From: CAJXZP01 sp963974475
GTDB lineage: Bacteria; Bacteroidota; Bacteroidia; Flavobacteriales_G; Salibacteraceae
DNA: 24,341 nucleotides
Assembly: GCA_963974475.1 (NCBI GenBank)
Contig: CAXBCR010000035.1
Location: 1 to 24,341 of the forward strand
Direction: 5' to 3'
Of this stretch, positions 6,231-14,045 are shown piece by piece; within the stretch, counting starts at the first letter, position 1; the number at the start of each line of letters is the position of its first letter. Both the position numbers and the translations under genes were made by a program. The notes under the pieces are model-generated. The model did not search any database. It was given only the letters and a program-made list of their open reading frames with translations, and had not been told where the DNA came from.

Positions 6231-6255
6231 GCAATATTTATCGATAAAAAATTGC
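6231..6255. repeat. Palindrome immediately before the phnB-like gene
   Basis: A perfect 12-bp palindrome TTTATCGATAAA (6237-6248) is nested within GCAAT (6231-6235) and ATTGC (6251-6255). It ends one base before the start codon at 6257, so it would lie in the 5' leader or on the promoter. It may be an operator or a leader hairpin; no regulator is suggested by the sequence. Confidence 0.45.
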
Positions 6256-6256
6256 T

Positions 6257-6691
6257 ATGGCATCAATCAATACCTATCTAACTTTCAACGGGCAATGCGA
6301 GGAAGCGTTCCTTTTTTATGCATCGGTTTTCGGTACAAAAATCGCGCATATTTCTAAATTTAGTGAAATGCCATCTGATCCGCGGTATCCTATGAATGAA
6401 GCTGATTTGAACAGGGTCATGCATGTTACTTTGCCTATTAGTGAGCATACGGTTTTGATGGGCAGCGATACGGGCGGAGAATGGTCTAGCGCCTATAAAA
6501 TGGGAAATAATTTCTCTATTTCTATCAATGCAGATTCTAAGGAGGAAGCGGACCGTTTATTTAACCAACTAGCTACCGGAGGAAAAGTTATTATGCCAAT
6601 GGAAACCACTTTTTGGAATTCTTATTTTGGAATGATGACTGACCCATTTGGAATTCAATGGATGGTTAGTTTTGATACGACCAAAGCATAG
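6257..6691 (+). CDS. PhnB-like VOC (glyoxalase-fold) protein
   Basis: The 144-residue protein has the beta-alpha-beta repeats of the vicinal oxygen chelate fold in its PhnB-type version: INTYLTFNGQCEEAFLFYASVFG at the start, HVTLPISEHTVLMGSD in the middle and MMTDPFGIQWMVSF at the end. Related proteins include E. coli PhnB and enzymes of the 3-demethylubiquinone methyltransferase-like group, and most have no established substrate. It heads a run of four plus-strand genes spaced 3-18 nt apart and is probably the first gene of that operon. The start at 6257 is the ATG that keeps the complete N-terminal strand. Confidence 0.88.
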   Translation: MASINTYLTFNGQCEEAFLFYASVFGTKIAHISKFSEMPSDPRYPMNEADLNRVMHVTLPISEHTVLMGSDTGGEWSSAYKMGNNFSISINADSKEEADRLFNQLATGGKVIMPMETTFWNSYFGMMTDPFGIQWMVSFDTTKA

Positions 6692-6705
6692 CCAAGGCTT
6701 CGTTT

Positions 6706-7653
6706 ATGAGTTATAAATTAATTTCATCTCCGCTTCAAGGGTTTACCGATTACCGATTTCGGAATGCCTTTCATGAGATATTTGGAGGTGTAGATATTTA
6801 CTATGCTCCGTATATTAAGTTTTTCAATAAATTGGAAATCAAAAGTTCTTATCAGCGTGATTTACAGTTGGAAAACAATAAGGTGCCCAAATTAATTCCG
6901 CAGGTGATGACTAACAGTGTGGAGGAGTTTCTTTTTACTGCCAATTATGTAGAAAGTCTGGGTTACACGGAGCTGAATTGGAATTTGGGTTGTCCTTATC
7001 CCATGGCAACTAAGCGCGGAATGGGAGCTGGACTGATTCATAATCCTGAATTAATTGACGCCATTTTAGATGAAGTGCATCGAAAGTCAAACATTACGGT
7101 TTCCATGAAAATGAGGCTAGGGCACGAGTCGCCTACCGAGATTTTGAATGTGATGCCTATTTTGGCTAAATATCCGATTAAAAGTATTGCCATTCATGCG
7201 CGTTTGGGAAAGCAATTGTATAAAGGAGGTGTGGATTTAGATTCGTTTCAAAATGCGCTAGATCACACGGAGCAAACGGTGTGTTATAATGGCGATATTA
7301 CTTCTGTGGAACGGTTTACAATGATGAAAGAACGGTTTCCATCAGTGCATCATTTTTTGATTGGTAGAGGTTTAATTTCCGACCCGTTTCTACCTCAAAT
7401 GATACAGCAAAATAGGACCGATTACCCAGAAAATAGGGTGGCTCTATTAGGTGAGTTTCACGATGTGCTGTTTCATCAATACGATGAGGCGCTTTCGGGT
7501 TCTAGTCACTTAGTATCTAAGATGTTGAATTTCTGGGAGTATTATTCAAATGCTTTTGAGAATCCTCAAAAGACATTTAAGAAGATTAAAAAAGCGAAGA
7601 ATATTATTAAATACAAAGTTGCGGTTAAGGAGATTTTAAATGCCGAACAATAG
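6706..7653 (+). CDS. tRNA-dihydrouridine synthase (DusC-like)
   Basis: The 315-residue flavoenzyme reduces specific uridines in the D-loop of tRNA with FMN and NADPH. The N-terminus SSPLQGFTDYRFR is the FMN-binding loop of Dus proteins. LNWNLGCPYPM contains the active-site Cys96, and VSMKMRLG (Lys135), AIHARLGKQLYKGG and CYNGDI provide flavin- and RNA-contacting residues. Length equals that of E. coli DusC, and the missing DusA/B hallmarks favour the DusC-like group, but the position modified in tRNA cannot be read from sequence. It starts 14 nt after the phnB-like gene. Confidence 0.92.
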   Translation: MSYKLISSPLQGFTDYRFRNAFHEIFGGVDIYYAPYIKFFNKLEIKSSYQRDLQLENNKVPKLIPQVMTNSVEEFLFTANYVESLGYTELNWNLGCPYPMATKRGMGAGLIHNPELIDAILDEVHRKSNITVSMKMRLGHESPTEILNVMPILAKYPIKSIAIHARLGKQLYKGGVDLDSFQNALDHTEQTVCYNGDITSVERFTMMKERFPSVHHFLIGRGLISDPFLPQMIQQNRTDYPENRVALLGEFHDVLFHQYDEALSGSSHLVSKMLNFWEYYSNAFENPQKTFKKIKKAKNIIKYKVAVKEILNAEQ

Positions 7654-7671
7654 TCATTTAATCAAATAATT

Positions 7672-8217
7672 ATGGGAAAACAATTCGCATCGATAACGCC
7701 AAAATTGGCCACGTTTATTGCCGAGCAAAAAATGTTTTTTGTTGGAACTGCCATGCCTGAAGGACGTGTAAATATATCGCCCAAAGGAATGGATTCATTT
7801 CGCGTAATTAACGGTAACCAAGTGGTTTGGCAGAATCTTACCGGAAGCGGAAATGAAACCGCTACGCATTTGCGTACAAGTCCGCGAATGACCATTATGT
7901 TTGCAGCTTTTGAAGGTAACCCAATGATTTTAAGGTTGTATGGAACTGCAAAAGTGTATCATCCTAGAGATAAGTCGTTTGAAAAGTGGGCTACCTTATT
8001 TCCTGCCAATGCTGGATCCCGTCAGTTTATTGAAATGGAGGTAGATTTGGTGCAAACTTCGTGCGGGTATGCGGTTCCTTTAATGGATTTTAAAGAAGAC
8101 CGACATTTGCTAACCGATTGGACGGGTCGAAAAGGCGAAGAAGGCGTGAAAGCCTATTGGGAAAAGAAAAATACGGTGAGTATAGATGGGCATAATACCC
8201 ATATTTTAGAAGATTAG
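7672..8217 (+). CDS. Pyridoxamine 5'-phosphate oxidase-like flavoprotein
   Basis: The 181-residue protein has the split-barrel FMN-binding fold. KMFFVGTAMPEGRVNISPKG forms the first strands, and VVWQNLTGSGNETATHLRTS and MTIMFAAFEGNPMILRLYGT complete the barrel. This subgroup (general stress or unknown-function PNPOx-like proteins) does not usually make pyridoxal phosphate. The C-terminal ~60 residues (CGYAVPLMDF onwards) are typical of the subgroup. It lies 18 nt after the dus gene and 3 nt before the panE-like gene, so the four genes are likely cotranscribed. The substrate is unknown. Confidence 0.87.
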   Translation: MGKQFASITPKLATFIAEQKMFFVGTAMPEGRVNISPKGMDSFRVINGNQVVWQNLTGSGNETATHLRTSPRMTIMFAAFEGNPMILRLYGTAKVYHPRDKSFEKWATLFPANAGSRQFIEMEVDLVQTSCGYAVPLMDFKEDRHLLTDWTGRKGEEGVKAYWEKKNTVSIDGHNTHILED

Positions 8218-8220
8218 GTT

Positions 8221-9159
8221 ATGGGTAATATTATGGGTAAAACAAGAATATTAATTGCCGGAATTGGTGGGGTTGGCGGTTATTTTGGAGGAATGCTGGC
8301 CAAAGCCAACGCGGAGGATTCGGAAGTCGAAATCTGTTTTTTAGCCAGAGGAAAACATTTAGCGGAAATTCAAAATAAGGGTTTGAAAGTGATTCATTTG
8401 GAAACCGAACAGATAGTTTATCCGCATATAGCCAGCGATGACCCGAAAGAAATAGGGAAGGTGGATTATTTGATTATGACCACCAAAAGCTATGATGTAT
8501 TGGCTGCCGCAAAATCGTTAGCGCCTTGTGTGGGTGAAAATACACGAATCCTAACGTTATTAAATGGAGTGGATAGTTTGGATGTTTTGCAGGAGGTTTT
8601 CCCAAAGAATGAAATTCTGAATGGATGTGTGTATATTCTATCTAAAATTAAGTCGCCTGGTGTGATTGAGAATTTTGGAAATATTCAAAAACTGTTTTTT
8701 GGCTTGGACCAAGATCATGTTTCCCATTTAAAGCCTTTGGAACGTATTTTTAAAAATGCGGGGATTGAGGTGACTTTATCTTCCACTATTTCTGAAATTA
8801 CGTGGGCTAAGTTTATTTTTATTTCGGCTGTGGCAACGGCTACCTCTTATTACGACAAACCATTGGGAGTCATTTTGTTGGATAAAGAAAAGCGGGCTGT
8901 TTTAGAAGCGCTTATCCGAGAGGTAAAGATGGTGGGTAGCGGTAAAGGGATAAGTATTGCGCCTAATATTTTGGAAAAAGTAATTCATAAATTGGAGGGC
9001 TTGCCTTTCGGTACAACCTCTTCCATGCAGCGAGATTTTAGTCAAAACAAAACCTCCGAATTGCAATCCTTGACCAAGTACGTTATAAATGAAGGAACGA
9101 AATTAGGGTTGAATACACCCGTTTATCAACAGTTGTTTGACGCGTTGATTGTGCGTTAG
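8221..9159 (+). CDS. panE: Ketopantoate reductase-like protein (PanE/ApbA family)
   Basis: The 312-residue protein has a Rossmann fold with the NADP-binding motif RILIAGIGGVGGYFGG near the N-terminus. LTLLNGVDSLDVLQEVFP carries the family asparagine region, and a helical C-terminal domain holds EITWAKFIFISAVATATS. PanE reduces 2-dehydropantoate to pantoate in pantothenate and coenzyme A synthesis, though many family members act on other substrates. Two ATGs are possible (8221 and 8233); the second lies directly before the Rossmann strand. No other pantothenate gene is nearby, so the metabolic role remains a family-level inference. Confidence 0.85.
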   Translation: MGNIMGKTRILIAGIGGVGGYFGGMLAKANAEDSEVEICFLARGKHLAEIQNKGLKVIHLETEQIVYPHIASDDPKEIGKVDYLIMTTKSYDVLAAAKSLAPCVGENTRILTLLNGVDSLDVLQEVFPKNEILNGCVYILSKIKSPGVIENFGNIQKLFFGLDQDHVSHLKPLERIFKNAGIEVTLSSTISEITWAKFIFISAVATATSYYDKPLGVILLDKEKRAVLEALIREVKMVGSGKGISIAPNILEKVIHKLEGLPFGTTSSMQRDFSQNKTSELQSLTKYVINEGTKLGLNTPVYQQLFDALIVR

Positions 9160-9347
9160 CTAGTTGAAAATAATCCAAACGGCAGGAGCAATATTTGGTA
9201 TTCATTTTCAAACAAAAATGAAAAGGCTTAGGTGATTCTAGTTAGCAATGTAAGACGTTGGGCAAGCGGCAAACTTGTGTAATTGAATGCAAACGACTCT
9301 TTGGTATCCTATGTGATGATTATTATATAGCTATTACACTTCTTTTT

Positions 9348-9406
9348 AGTATGAGTTATCGTGCGTTAAATAGGATAAATACACTTAACGAATGATAATT
9401 CATACT
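9348..9406. repeat. 59-bp imperfect palindrome upstream of hipBA
   Basis: The outer arms AGTATGAGTTATC (9348-9360) and GATAATTCATACT (9394-9406) pair over 13 positions with one G-T wobble. An inner pair CGTTAA/TTAACG (9364-9369 and 9385-9390) extends the stem to about 22 positions, leaving a 15-nt loop. It ends 9 nt before the -33 box of the hipBA promoter. It could be a repressor or activator array, or a stem that ends transcription from the left. Confidence 0.7.
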
Positions 9407-9415
9407 TATTAAAAA

Positions 9416-9446
9416 TTTGTAAAAACAAATAAAAGAAGTATCTTTG
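9416..9446 (+). promoter_or_regulatory. Promoter of the hipBA operon
   Basis: TTTG (9416-9419) and TATCTTTG (9439-9446) are separated by 19 nt. This is a match to the Bacteroidota primary-sigma consensus TTTG-N(17-23)-TAnnTTTG. Transcription would begin around 9453, giving a leader of about 32 nt. Confidence 0.8.
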
Positions 9447-9448
9447 AG

Positions 9449-9470
9449 TGACTTATAATACGTTAAGTCA
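9449..9470. promoter_or_regulatory. Operator-like inverted repeat at the hipBA start site
   Basis: TGACTTA (9449-9455) and TAAGTCA (9464-9470) are perfect complements separated by 8 nt, and they straddle the predicted transcription start. HipB proteins repress their own operon by binding paired half-sites, so this is the natural candidate. The half-site does not match the E. coli TATCC/GGATA operator. Confidence 0.55.
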
Positions 9471-9484
9471 TTAAATTAAGCTTT

Positions 9485-9838
9485 ATGAATGGTTATTCAT
9501 ACAAAAACTGGCATGCAATGAGTGATTCTGCAATCGCTTCGCATGTTGGAAATTATGTCAAACACGAGCGAATGGTCCAAAAACGCACCCAAGAAGAGGT
9601 GTCCAAAGCTGCGGGTATAAGTCGTTCCACCTTAAGTTTATTGGAGCGAGGTGAGCCTGTAAATTTCATGACGATTATTCAGGTATTGCGTGTTTTAGAT
9701 CGGTTGCATGTGTTTGATGATTTCTCGGTTACTCCGCTAGTAAGCCCCATACAATTGGCGCAAGAGGAGCAAAATGTGCGTTACCGTGTGCGTAAAAAAC
9801 GTAAGTCCACTCCTCCAAAACCTGATTCCACATGGTAA
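9485..9838 (+). CDS. hipB: HipB-like antitoxin and repressor (XRE family)
   Basis: The 117-residue protein has an HTH_3 domain at residues ~20-70: GNYVKHERMVQKRTQEEVS, then AAGISRSTLSLLERGEP and FMTIIQVLRVLDRLHVF. A basic, disordered tail follows (YRVRKKRKSTPPKP). HipB proteins bind HipA and repress the operon. The gene overlaps hipA by 7 nt, so translation is coupled. The start at 9485 gives a short leader from the predicted promoter; Met12 is a possible alternative. Confidence 0.88.
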   Translation: MNGYSYKNWHAMSDSAIASHVGNYVKHERMVQKRTQEEVSKAAGISRSTLSLLERGEPVNFMTIIQVLRVLDRLHVFDDFSVTPLVSPIQLAQEEQNVRYRVRKKRKSTPPKPDSTW

Positions 9839-11136
9839 CTACTGCATTTGTACATATTTGGGGGGAGCGCGTGGGCGCAATTGCTTGGGATGAAAAACGA
9901 AAGTTGGCCAGTTTTCAATATGATTCCGATTATTTGATATGGGGTGCTGATTTGTCGCCTATTAAAATGCCTATTGAAAGAGAAGATTTAATTTATATTT
10001 TCCCTGAGTTACAGTCTAAAAGCGAGGAGTATAACACGTTTAAAGGTTTGCCGGGGCTTATTGCGGATGCACTTCCTGATAAATATGGAAATCAATTAAT
10101 TAATGCGTATTTAGCGCAAAATGGTCGTCCGCCAAATAGTATGAACCCGGTAGAGCAATTGTGTTTTATTGGTACGAGAGGAATGGGGGCTTTGGAGTTT
10201 GAGCCTTCCGAATTAAAGGTGGTAAAACGTACTTTTAATATTGAGATGGATTGTTTGGTGGAGGCGGCTCAAAATATGCTAGGAAAACGCCAAAATTTTG
10301 AAACCAATCTGGCAAAAGATGAAAACCAAGCCATGATGGAAATCTTGAAAATTGGTACTTCGGCTGGAGGGGCGCGTCCGAAAGCTATTATTGCATATAA
10401 TGAAAAAACGGGTCAGGTAAAATCGGGACAAACACTGGCGCCTAATGGTTTTGAGCATTGGTTGATTAAGTTAGATGGGGTTAGCGATGCGCAATTTGGT
10501 GAAAGTTTAGGTTACGGAAGGGTGGAAATGGCGTATTACCTCATGGCGAAAGAGGCGGGAATTGAGATGATGAAATCTCGATTATTGGAAGAAAATGGCA
10601 GGGCTCATTTTATGACCAAGCGTTTTGATAGAAAGGGAAATTCAGAAAAGTTTCATATCCAAACTTTCTGTGCGATGCAGCATTTTGATTTTAATGAGGT
10701 TGGTGCGTTTAGCTACGAGCAATTATTTCAAACCATGCGAATGTTGCGTTTGTCGTACCCAGATGCGGCACAAATGTATCGTAGAATGGTGTTTAATGTG
10801 CTGGCTAAAAATTGCGATGACCACACCAAAAATTTCGCTTTTAGATTACCACAAGATGGGCAGTGGGAGTTGGCTCCTGCGTATGATGTATGTTACGCTT
10901 ACCGCGAAGATAGTCAGTGGGTGAGTCAGCATGCGTTAAGTGTGAATGGAAAACGAAAAGGTTTTAAATTATCTGATTTACTGACCGTTGCGAAAGAAAT
11001 GAATATTAAGAAACCAATGCGAATCATACAAGAGGTGCAGCAAGCCATTGAAAAATGGCCGCAATTTGCCAAAGAAACAGGTGTAAACCCCAAATTGCAG
11101 CAGGTTATTCAAAGTAACTTTGTTTCCTTAAAATAA
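9832..11136 (+). CDS. hipA: HipA-family serine/threonine kinase toxin
   Basis: The 434-residue protein has full HipA length. Residues ~1-110 form the N-terminal subdomain (WGERVGAIAWDEKR, GLPGLIADALPDKYG, ending near GTRGMGALEFEP). The nucleotide-binding loop GTSAGGARPKA is at 175-185. The catalytic segment FNVLAKNCDDHTKNFAF (321-337) places the catalytic Asp at 329, and APAYDV (348-353) supplies the metal-binding Asp352. HipA kinases phosphorylate targets such as glutamyl-tRNA synthetase and cause growth arrest. Substrates of this group, which differs from E. coli HipA, are not certain. All key residues are intact, so it should be active. Confidence 0.92.
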   Translation: MVTTAFVHIWGERVGAIAWDEKRKLASFQYDSDYLIWGADLSPIKMPIEREDLIYIFPELQSKSEEYNTFKGLPGLIADALPDKYGNQLINAYLAQNGRPPNSMNPVEQLCFIGTRGMGALEFEPSELKVVKRTFNIEMDCLVEAAQNMLGKRQNFETNLAKDENQAMMEILKIGTSAGGARPKAIIAYNEKTGQVKSGQTLAPNGFEHWLIKLDGVSDAQFGESLGYGRVEMAYYLMAKEAGIEMMKSRLLEENGRAHFMTKRFDRKGNSEKFHIQTFCAMQHFDFNEVGAFSYEQLFQTMRMLRLSYPDAAQMYRRMVFNVLAKNCDDHTKNFAFRLPQDGQWELAPAYDVCYAYREDSQWVSQHALSVNGKRKGFKLSDLLTVAKEMNIKKPMRIIQEVQQAIEKWPQFAKETGVNPKLQQVIQSNFVSLK

Positions 11137-11153
11137 ACTCCGTCCAAAAGCGG

Positions 11154-12467
11154 TTATTTATTCAAGCTGTAATCTGGATAAACCACTGTATTGTATCCTA
11201 TTAAACGTTCGTAAATCTGTCCCGGTTCTTTGTAATACACAAAAAAACTATATTCATTGTCGGTTTCTACGTGACTTCCTTCTATTATGGCTACATCTCC
11301 TTTAACCGAATCTTGGGGTTTATATAGGTACAGATAGTTGTAATAGCCTTGTTTTAAATAGATGTTGGTTTCATACGATTTTTTTTCAGGGTTCCATTTC
11401 ATTTTGTACGCATCGTCAAATGCCCATCCTGTAAGTTGTCCGTACAAGTAGATATCGGCTTTGTAGAGCTTGTTTGGGTAGAGTAGCGCAAGGTGTACGT
11501 TCATGTATTCACTTTCTAAATCGCTGTCAAATCGGATATCATCATTTTTCAGGTAAAAATGTCCGTTAATATCGGGAGTGGTGAGATAAACCATCGAGCT
11601 TCTCGGTTTATCCGGGAAAATGTAGGCGTTTAGCGAATCATTGATCGTTGCAATATGCGAGGTAGTGAGCGAATTGTAATTAATGTTTCGGATGTCAACG
11701 ACTCTAAATTGATTTCCAGCTGGAAATATATTTTCTTCGTCATAGTCGTAAATTAATTTATTACCATTTATAAATTTTGGTTTCAGGTTGGTAATCGCAT
11801 TATTCCAATTTTGATTTTGGGTAATCACTACCTTCATGGTAGAAAATGGCTGAATTAACTGGATCTGACTTTGAGAAATGGTAAAATCTACTTCATGACT
11901 GTTTTGACGGTAGCGCCCTTGGGTAGGTCGGTGTATGTTCGGTATTATAGAAGTAAAATATTCGGCTACAAAAAAACGTCTGGTCAAAATAGGCTGATCC
12001 TCGTTATCAAGGTCGTACACGACTAAAAGGTAATTTCCGGATTTGGTAAATTGCACATCTTGATTTGGAAACGTAAGTTCATATTTAATAAACGTTTGAT
12101 ACATGGTACTAGAAAACCCGTATTTGCTAAGGAGATTGTCTTCCAATCCATTTAAGTATTCCACTTTCATCATGTCTGAAGGGGTCCAATCGGAGGTGCA
12201 ATGTATAAAGGTGTATCCTAAATTTTTTAGATTGTCGCTCAAGTCGTCAAAAGTGAGGTACAGGCTATGTGATTGGTTTAAGTTAATCACCGGAAAGGCT
12301 TCATTCCATCCACTTCTAAATAATTGAACTGTTTTTATGTTGTCGTTGTAAGTTTTGTTCTCGTAGCGTAAATGGTTTGGGTTGTAAAAATCATCTTCTT
12401 GAGAAAATGTTTGTACATGGATGAGGAAGAGCGAGAACATAAAGGTGTGTTTTATGAGTTTAGTCAT
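11154..12467 (-). CDS. Type IX secretion system Plug protein (DUF5103)
   Basis: The protein is 437 residues from the chosen ATG (12467). A further ATG at 12491 would add eight polar residues before the signal peptide and is less likely. MTKLIKHTFMFSLFLIHVQTF is a signal peptide. The mature part begins with a segment typical of DUF5103 (HLRYENKTYNDNIKTVQLFR) and continues with beta-sandwich repeats (LYLTFDDLSDNLKNLGYTFI, then GNYLLVVYDLDNED). In the Flavobacterium johnsoniae translocon structure a protein of this family plugs the SprA channel on the periplasmic side when it is not secreting. It is convergent with hipA, 17 nt apart, and divergent from nqrA. No other T9SS gene is in this window. 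The role is taken from the family. Confidence 0.88.
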   Translation of the reverse strand: MTKLIKHTFMFSLFLIHVQTFSQEDDFYNPNHLRYENKTYNDNIKTVQLFRSGWNEAFPVINLNQSHSLYLTFDDLSDNLKNLGYTFIHCTSDWTPSDMMKVEYLNGLEDNLLSKYGFSSTMYQTFIKYELTFPNQDVQFTKSGNYLLVVYDLDNEDQPILTRRFFVAEYFTSIIPNIHRPTQGRYRQNSHEVDFTISQSQIQLIQPFSTMKVVITQNQNWNNAITNLKPKFINGNKLIYDYDEENIFPAGNQFRVVDIRNINYNSLTTSHIATINDSLNAYIFPDKPRSSMVYLTTPDINGHFYLKNDDIRFDSDLESEYMNVHLALLYPNKLYKADIYLYGQLTGWAFDDAYKMKWNPEKKSYETNIYLKQGYYNYLYLYKPQDSVKGDVAIIEGSHVETDNEYSFFVYYKEPGQIYERLIGYNTVVYPDYSLNK

Positions 12468-12532
12468 TGTATATGTGTAATTAATTTCCATGTTTAATTT
12501 ATAACAATTTTATCTTAACAATTCATTCTAAA

Positions 12533-12566
12533 TTTGACCTTTCAAATAAACAATTATTTACATTTG
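12533..12566 (+). promoter_or_regulatory. Promoter of the nqr operon
   Basis: TTTG (12533-12536) and TACATTTG (12559-12566) with a 22-nt spacer match the Bacteroidota consensus. Transcription would begin near 12573, leaving a leader of about 120 nt before nqrA. The leader holds no conserved riboswitch that I recognise. Confidence 0.65.
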
Positions 12567-12692
12567 CGCGGTCATAAAATGAACGATATATTCTGTGAAT
12601 ATTTTATCAAATATGATTTCTAATTTAAATTTCTCTGCAAATTCATTTGTGAGAGGGATATTCTTATGTACAAATTTCAAACCAGTTAGTTT

Positions 12693-14033
12693 ATGTCAAA
12701 GCATATAAACATTAAACGAGGACTTGATATCAAGTTAGAAGGAGTAGCCGAAAAGGTGACTTCTGAATCCTCATCCGATGTTTTTGCATTAAAGCCTGCT
12801 GATTTTCATGGAGTTTCTCCCAAATTATTATTAAAAGAAGGTGCAACGGTAGAAGCCGGAACTGCAGTTTATTTTGATAAGAACAAGCCTGCGGTGCAGT
12901 TTTGTTCTCCAGTTAGTGGTGAAATCAAGGAAATCAAAAGAGGTGAAAAGCGAAAAATCCTAGAAATTATTATTTCTAGAGACCAGTCTTCTACTTCTAA
13001 GAAGTTTAGTCCAAAATCAGGTTCTCGTCAAGAGGTGATTGATTCACTTTGCGAAGGAGGTATGTGGCCATTTATTAAACAACGTCCATTTGATGTGATG
13101 GCAAATCCTACGGATTTACCAAAATCAATTTTTGTGACGGCTTTTAATACTGAGCCATTAACAGCTGATTTTGATTATTCTTTATACGGACAGGATACCG
13201 ATTTTCAAAAAGGATTGGACGTATTGTCTTTATTAACTGAAGGAGCGGTTCATTTGAATTTACATTCAGAAAGAACCGCTTCAAACATGTTTAAAAACGC
13301 CAAAAACGTTACAAAAAACACTTTTTCAGGACCACACCCATCTGGGAATGTGGGGATTCAAATAAACAATATTGACCCGATTAATAAAGGTGAAATTGTG
13401 TGGACTTTGAATGCGTTGGGAGTGACTACCATTGGTAAATACTTTAATTCTGGTAAATATGATGTTTCCAGATTAGTGGCTGTAGCCGGAGGTAAAATCA
13501 ACAAACCTAAGTATGTTAAAACCATTGCTGGAGCGCAAGTTTCAAGTATTGTAGGCGATAACATTAATAATGATAACACACGTGTTATTAGTGGTGGTGT
13601 TCTTACCGGTGTTAAAGTGGGAATGGAAGGATTTTTAGGATTTTCAGATTCTACTATCCTAGGAATTAAGGAAGGTAATCAAACCGAAATGTTGGGATGG
13701 TTATTACCGGGATTGAATAAATTCTCGATGTCTAGAACTTTCTTGAGCTATTTAATGCCAGGAAAATCATACGACTTGGATACCAATTTACATGGAGAGC
13801 ATCGTTCATTCGTAATGACGAATCAATATGAGAAAGTTTTTCCAATGGATATTTATCCCGTACAGTTAATCAAAGAATGTTTAGCGTATGATTTGGAAAA
13901 AATGGAAGCTTTAGGAATCTATGAAGTAGCTCCTGAAGATTTTGCTTTATGTGAATTTGTGTGTACTTCAAAAACAGAAGTTCAAGATATAATAAGAACG
14001 ACCTTGGATAAGGCATTAATTGATTTAGCATAA
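12693..14033 (+). CDS. nqrA: Na+-translocating NADH:quinone reductase subunit A
   Basis: The 446-residue soluble subunit sits on the cytoplasmic side of the complex near the quinone site. The N-terminus SKHINIKRGLDIKLEG is highly characteristic of NqrA, followed by a lipoyl-like fold (FCSPVSGEIKEIKRGEKRKI). The length matches the family. It heads a six-gene operon and is preceded by a consensus promoter. The gap to nqrB is 12 nt. Na+-NQR oxidises NADH, reduces ubiquinone or menaquinone and pumps sodium, and is the usual primary NADH dehydrogenase in marine Bacteroidota. Confidence 0.97.
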   Translation: MSKHINIKRGLDIKLEGVAEKVTSESSSDVFALKPADFHGVSPKLLLKEGATVEAGTAVYFDKNKPAVQFCSPVSGEIKEIKRGEKRKILEIIISRDQSSTSKKFSPKSGSRQEVIDSLCEGGMWPFIKQRPFDVMANPTDLPKSIFVTAFNTEPLTADFDYSLYGQDTDFQKGLDVLSLLTEGAVHLNLHSERTASNMFKNAKNVTKNTFSGPHPSGNVGIQINNIDPINKGEIVWTLNALGVTTIGKYFNSGKYDVSRLVAVAGGKINKPKYVKTIAGAQVSSIVGDNINNDNTRVISGGVLTGVKVGMEGFLGFSDSTILGIKEGNQTEMLGWLLPGLNKFSMSRTFLSYLMPGKSYDLDTNLHGEHRSFVMTNQYEKVFPMDIYPVQLIKECLAYDLEKMEALGIYEVAPEDFALCEFVCTSKTEVQDIIRTTLDKALIDLA

Positions 14034-14045
14034 AATTTAAGAACT

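Larger units (their letters stand above)
9160..9484. other. Intergenic region upstream of hipBA
   Basis: The 325-nt gap holds no gene. From left to right it contains an 8-bp hairpin after panE (TTCATTTT/AAAATGAA, 9201-9222), a 59-bp palindrome (9348-9406), a consensus promoter (9416-9446) and a 7-bp inverted repeat over the expected transcription start (9449-9470). Confidence 0.7.

Noticed and set aside
6157..6357. A 66-codon frame ahead of and overlapping the phnB-like gene
   Set aside because: It overlaps 101 nt of a well-supported gene in another frame and its protein has no recognisable pattern.
12613..12708. A 31-codon upstream frame overlapping the nqrA start
   Set aside because: Length and composition are not better than chance, and there is no sign of conservation to judge by. 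It could be a leader peptide but cannot be supported.
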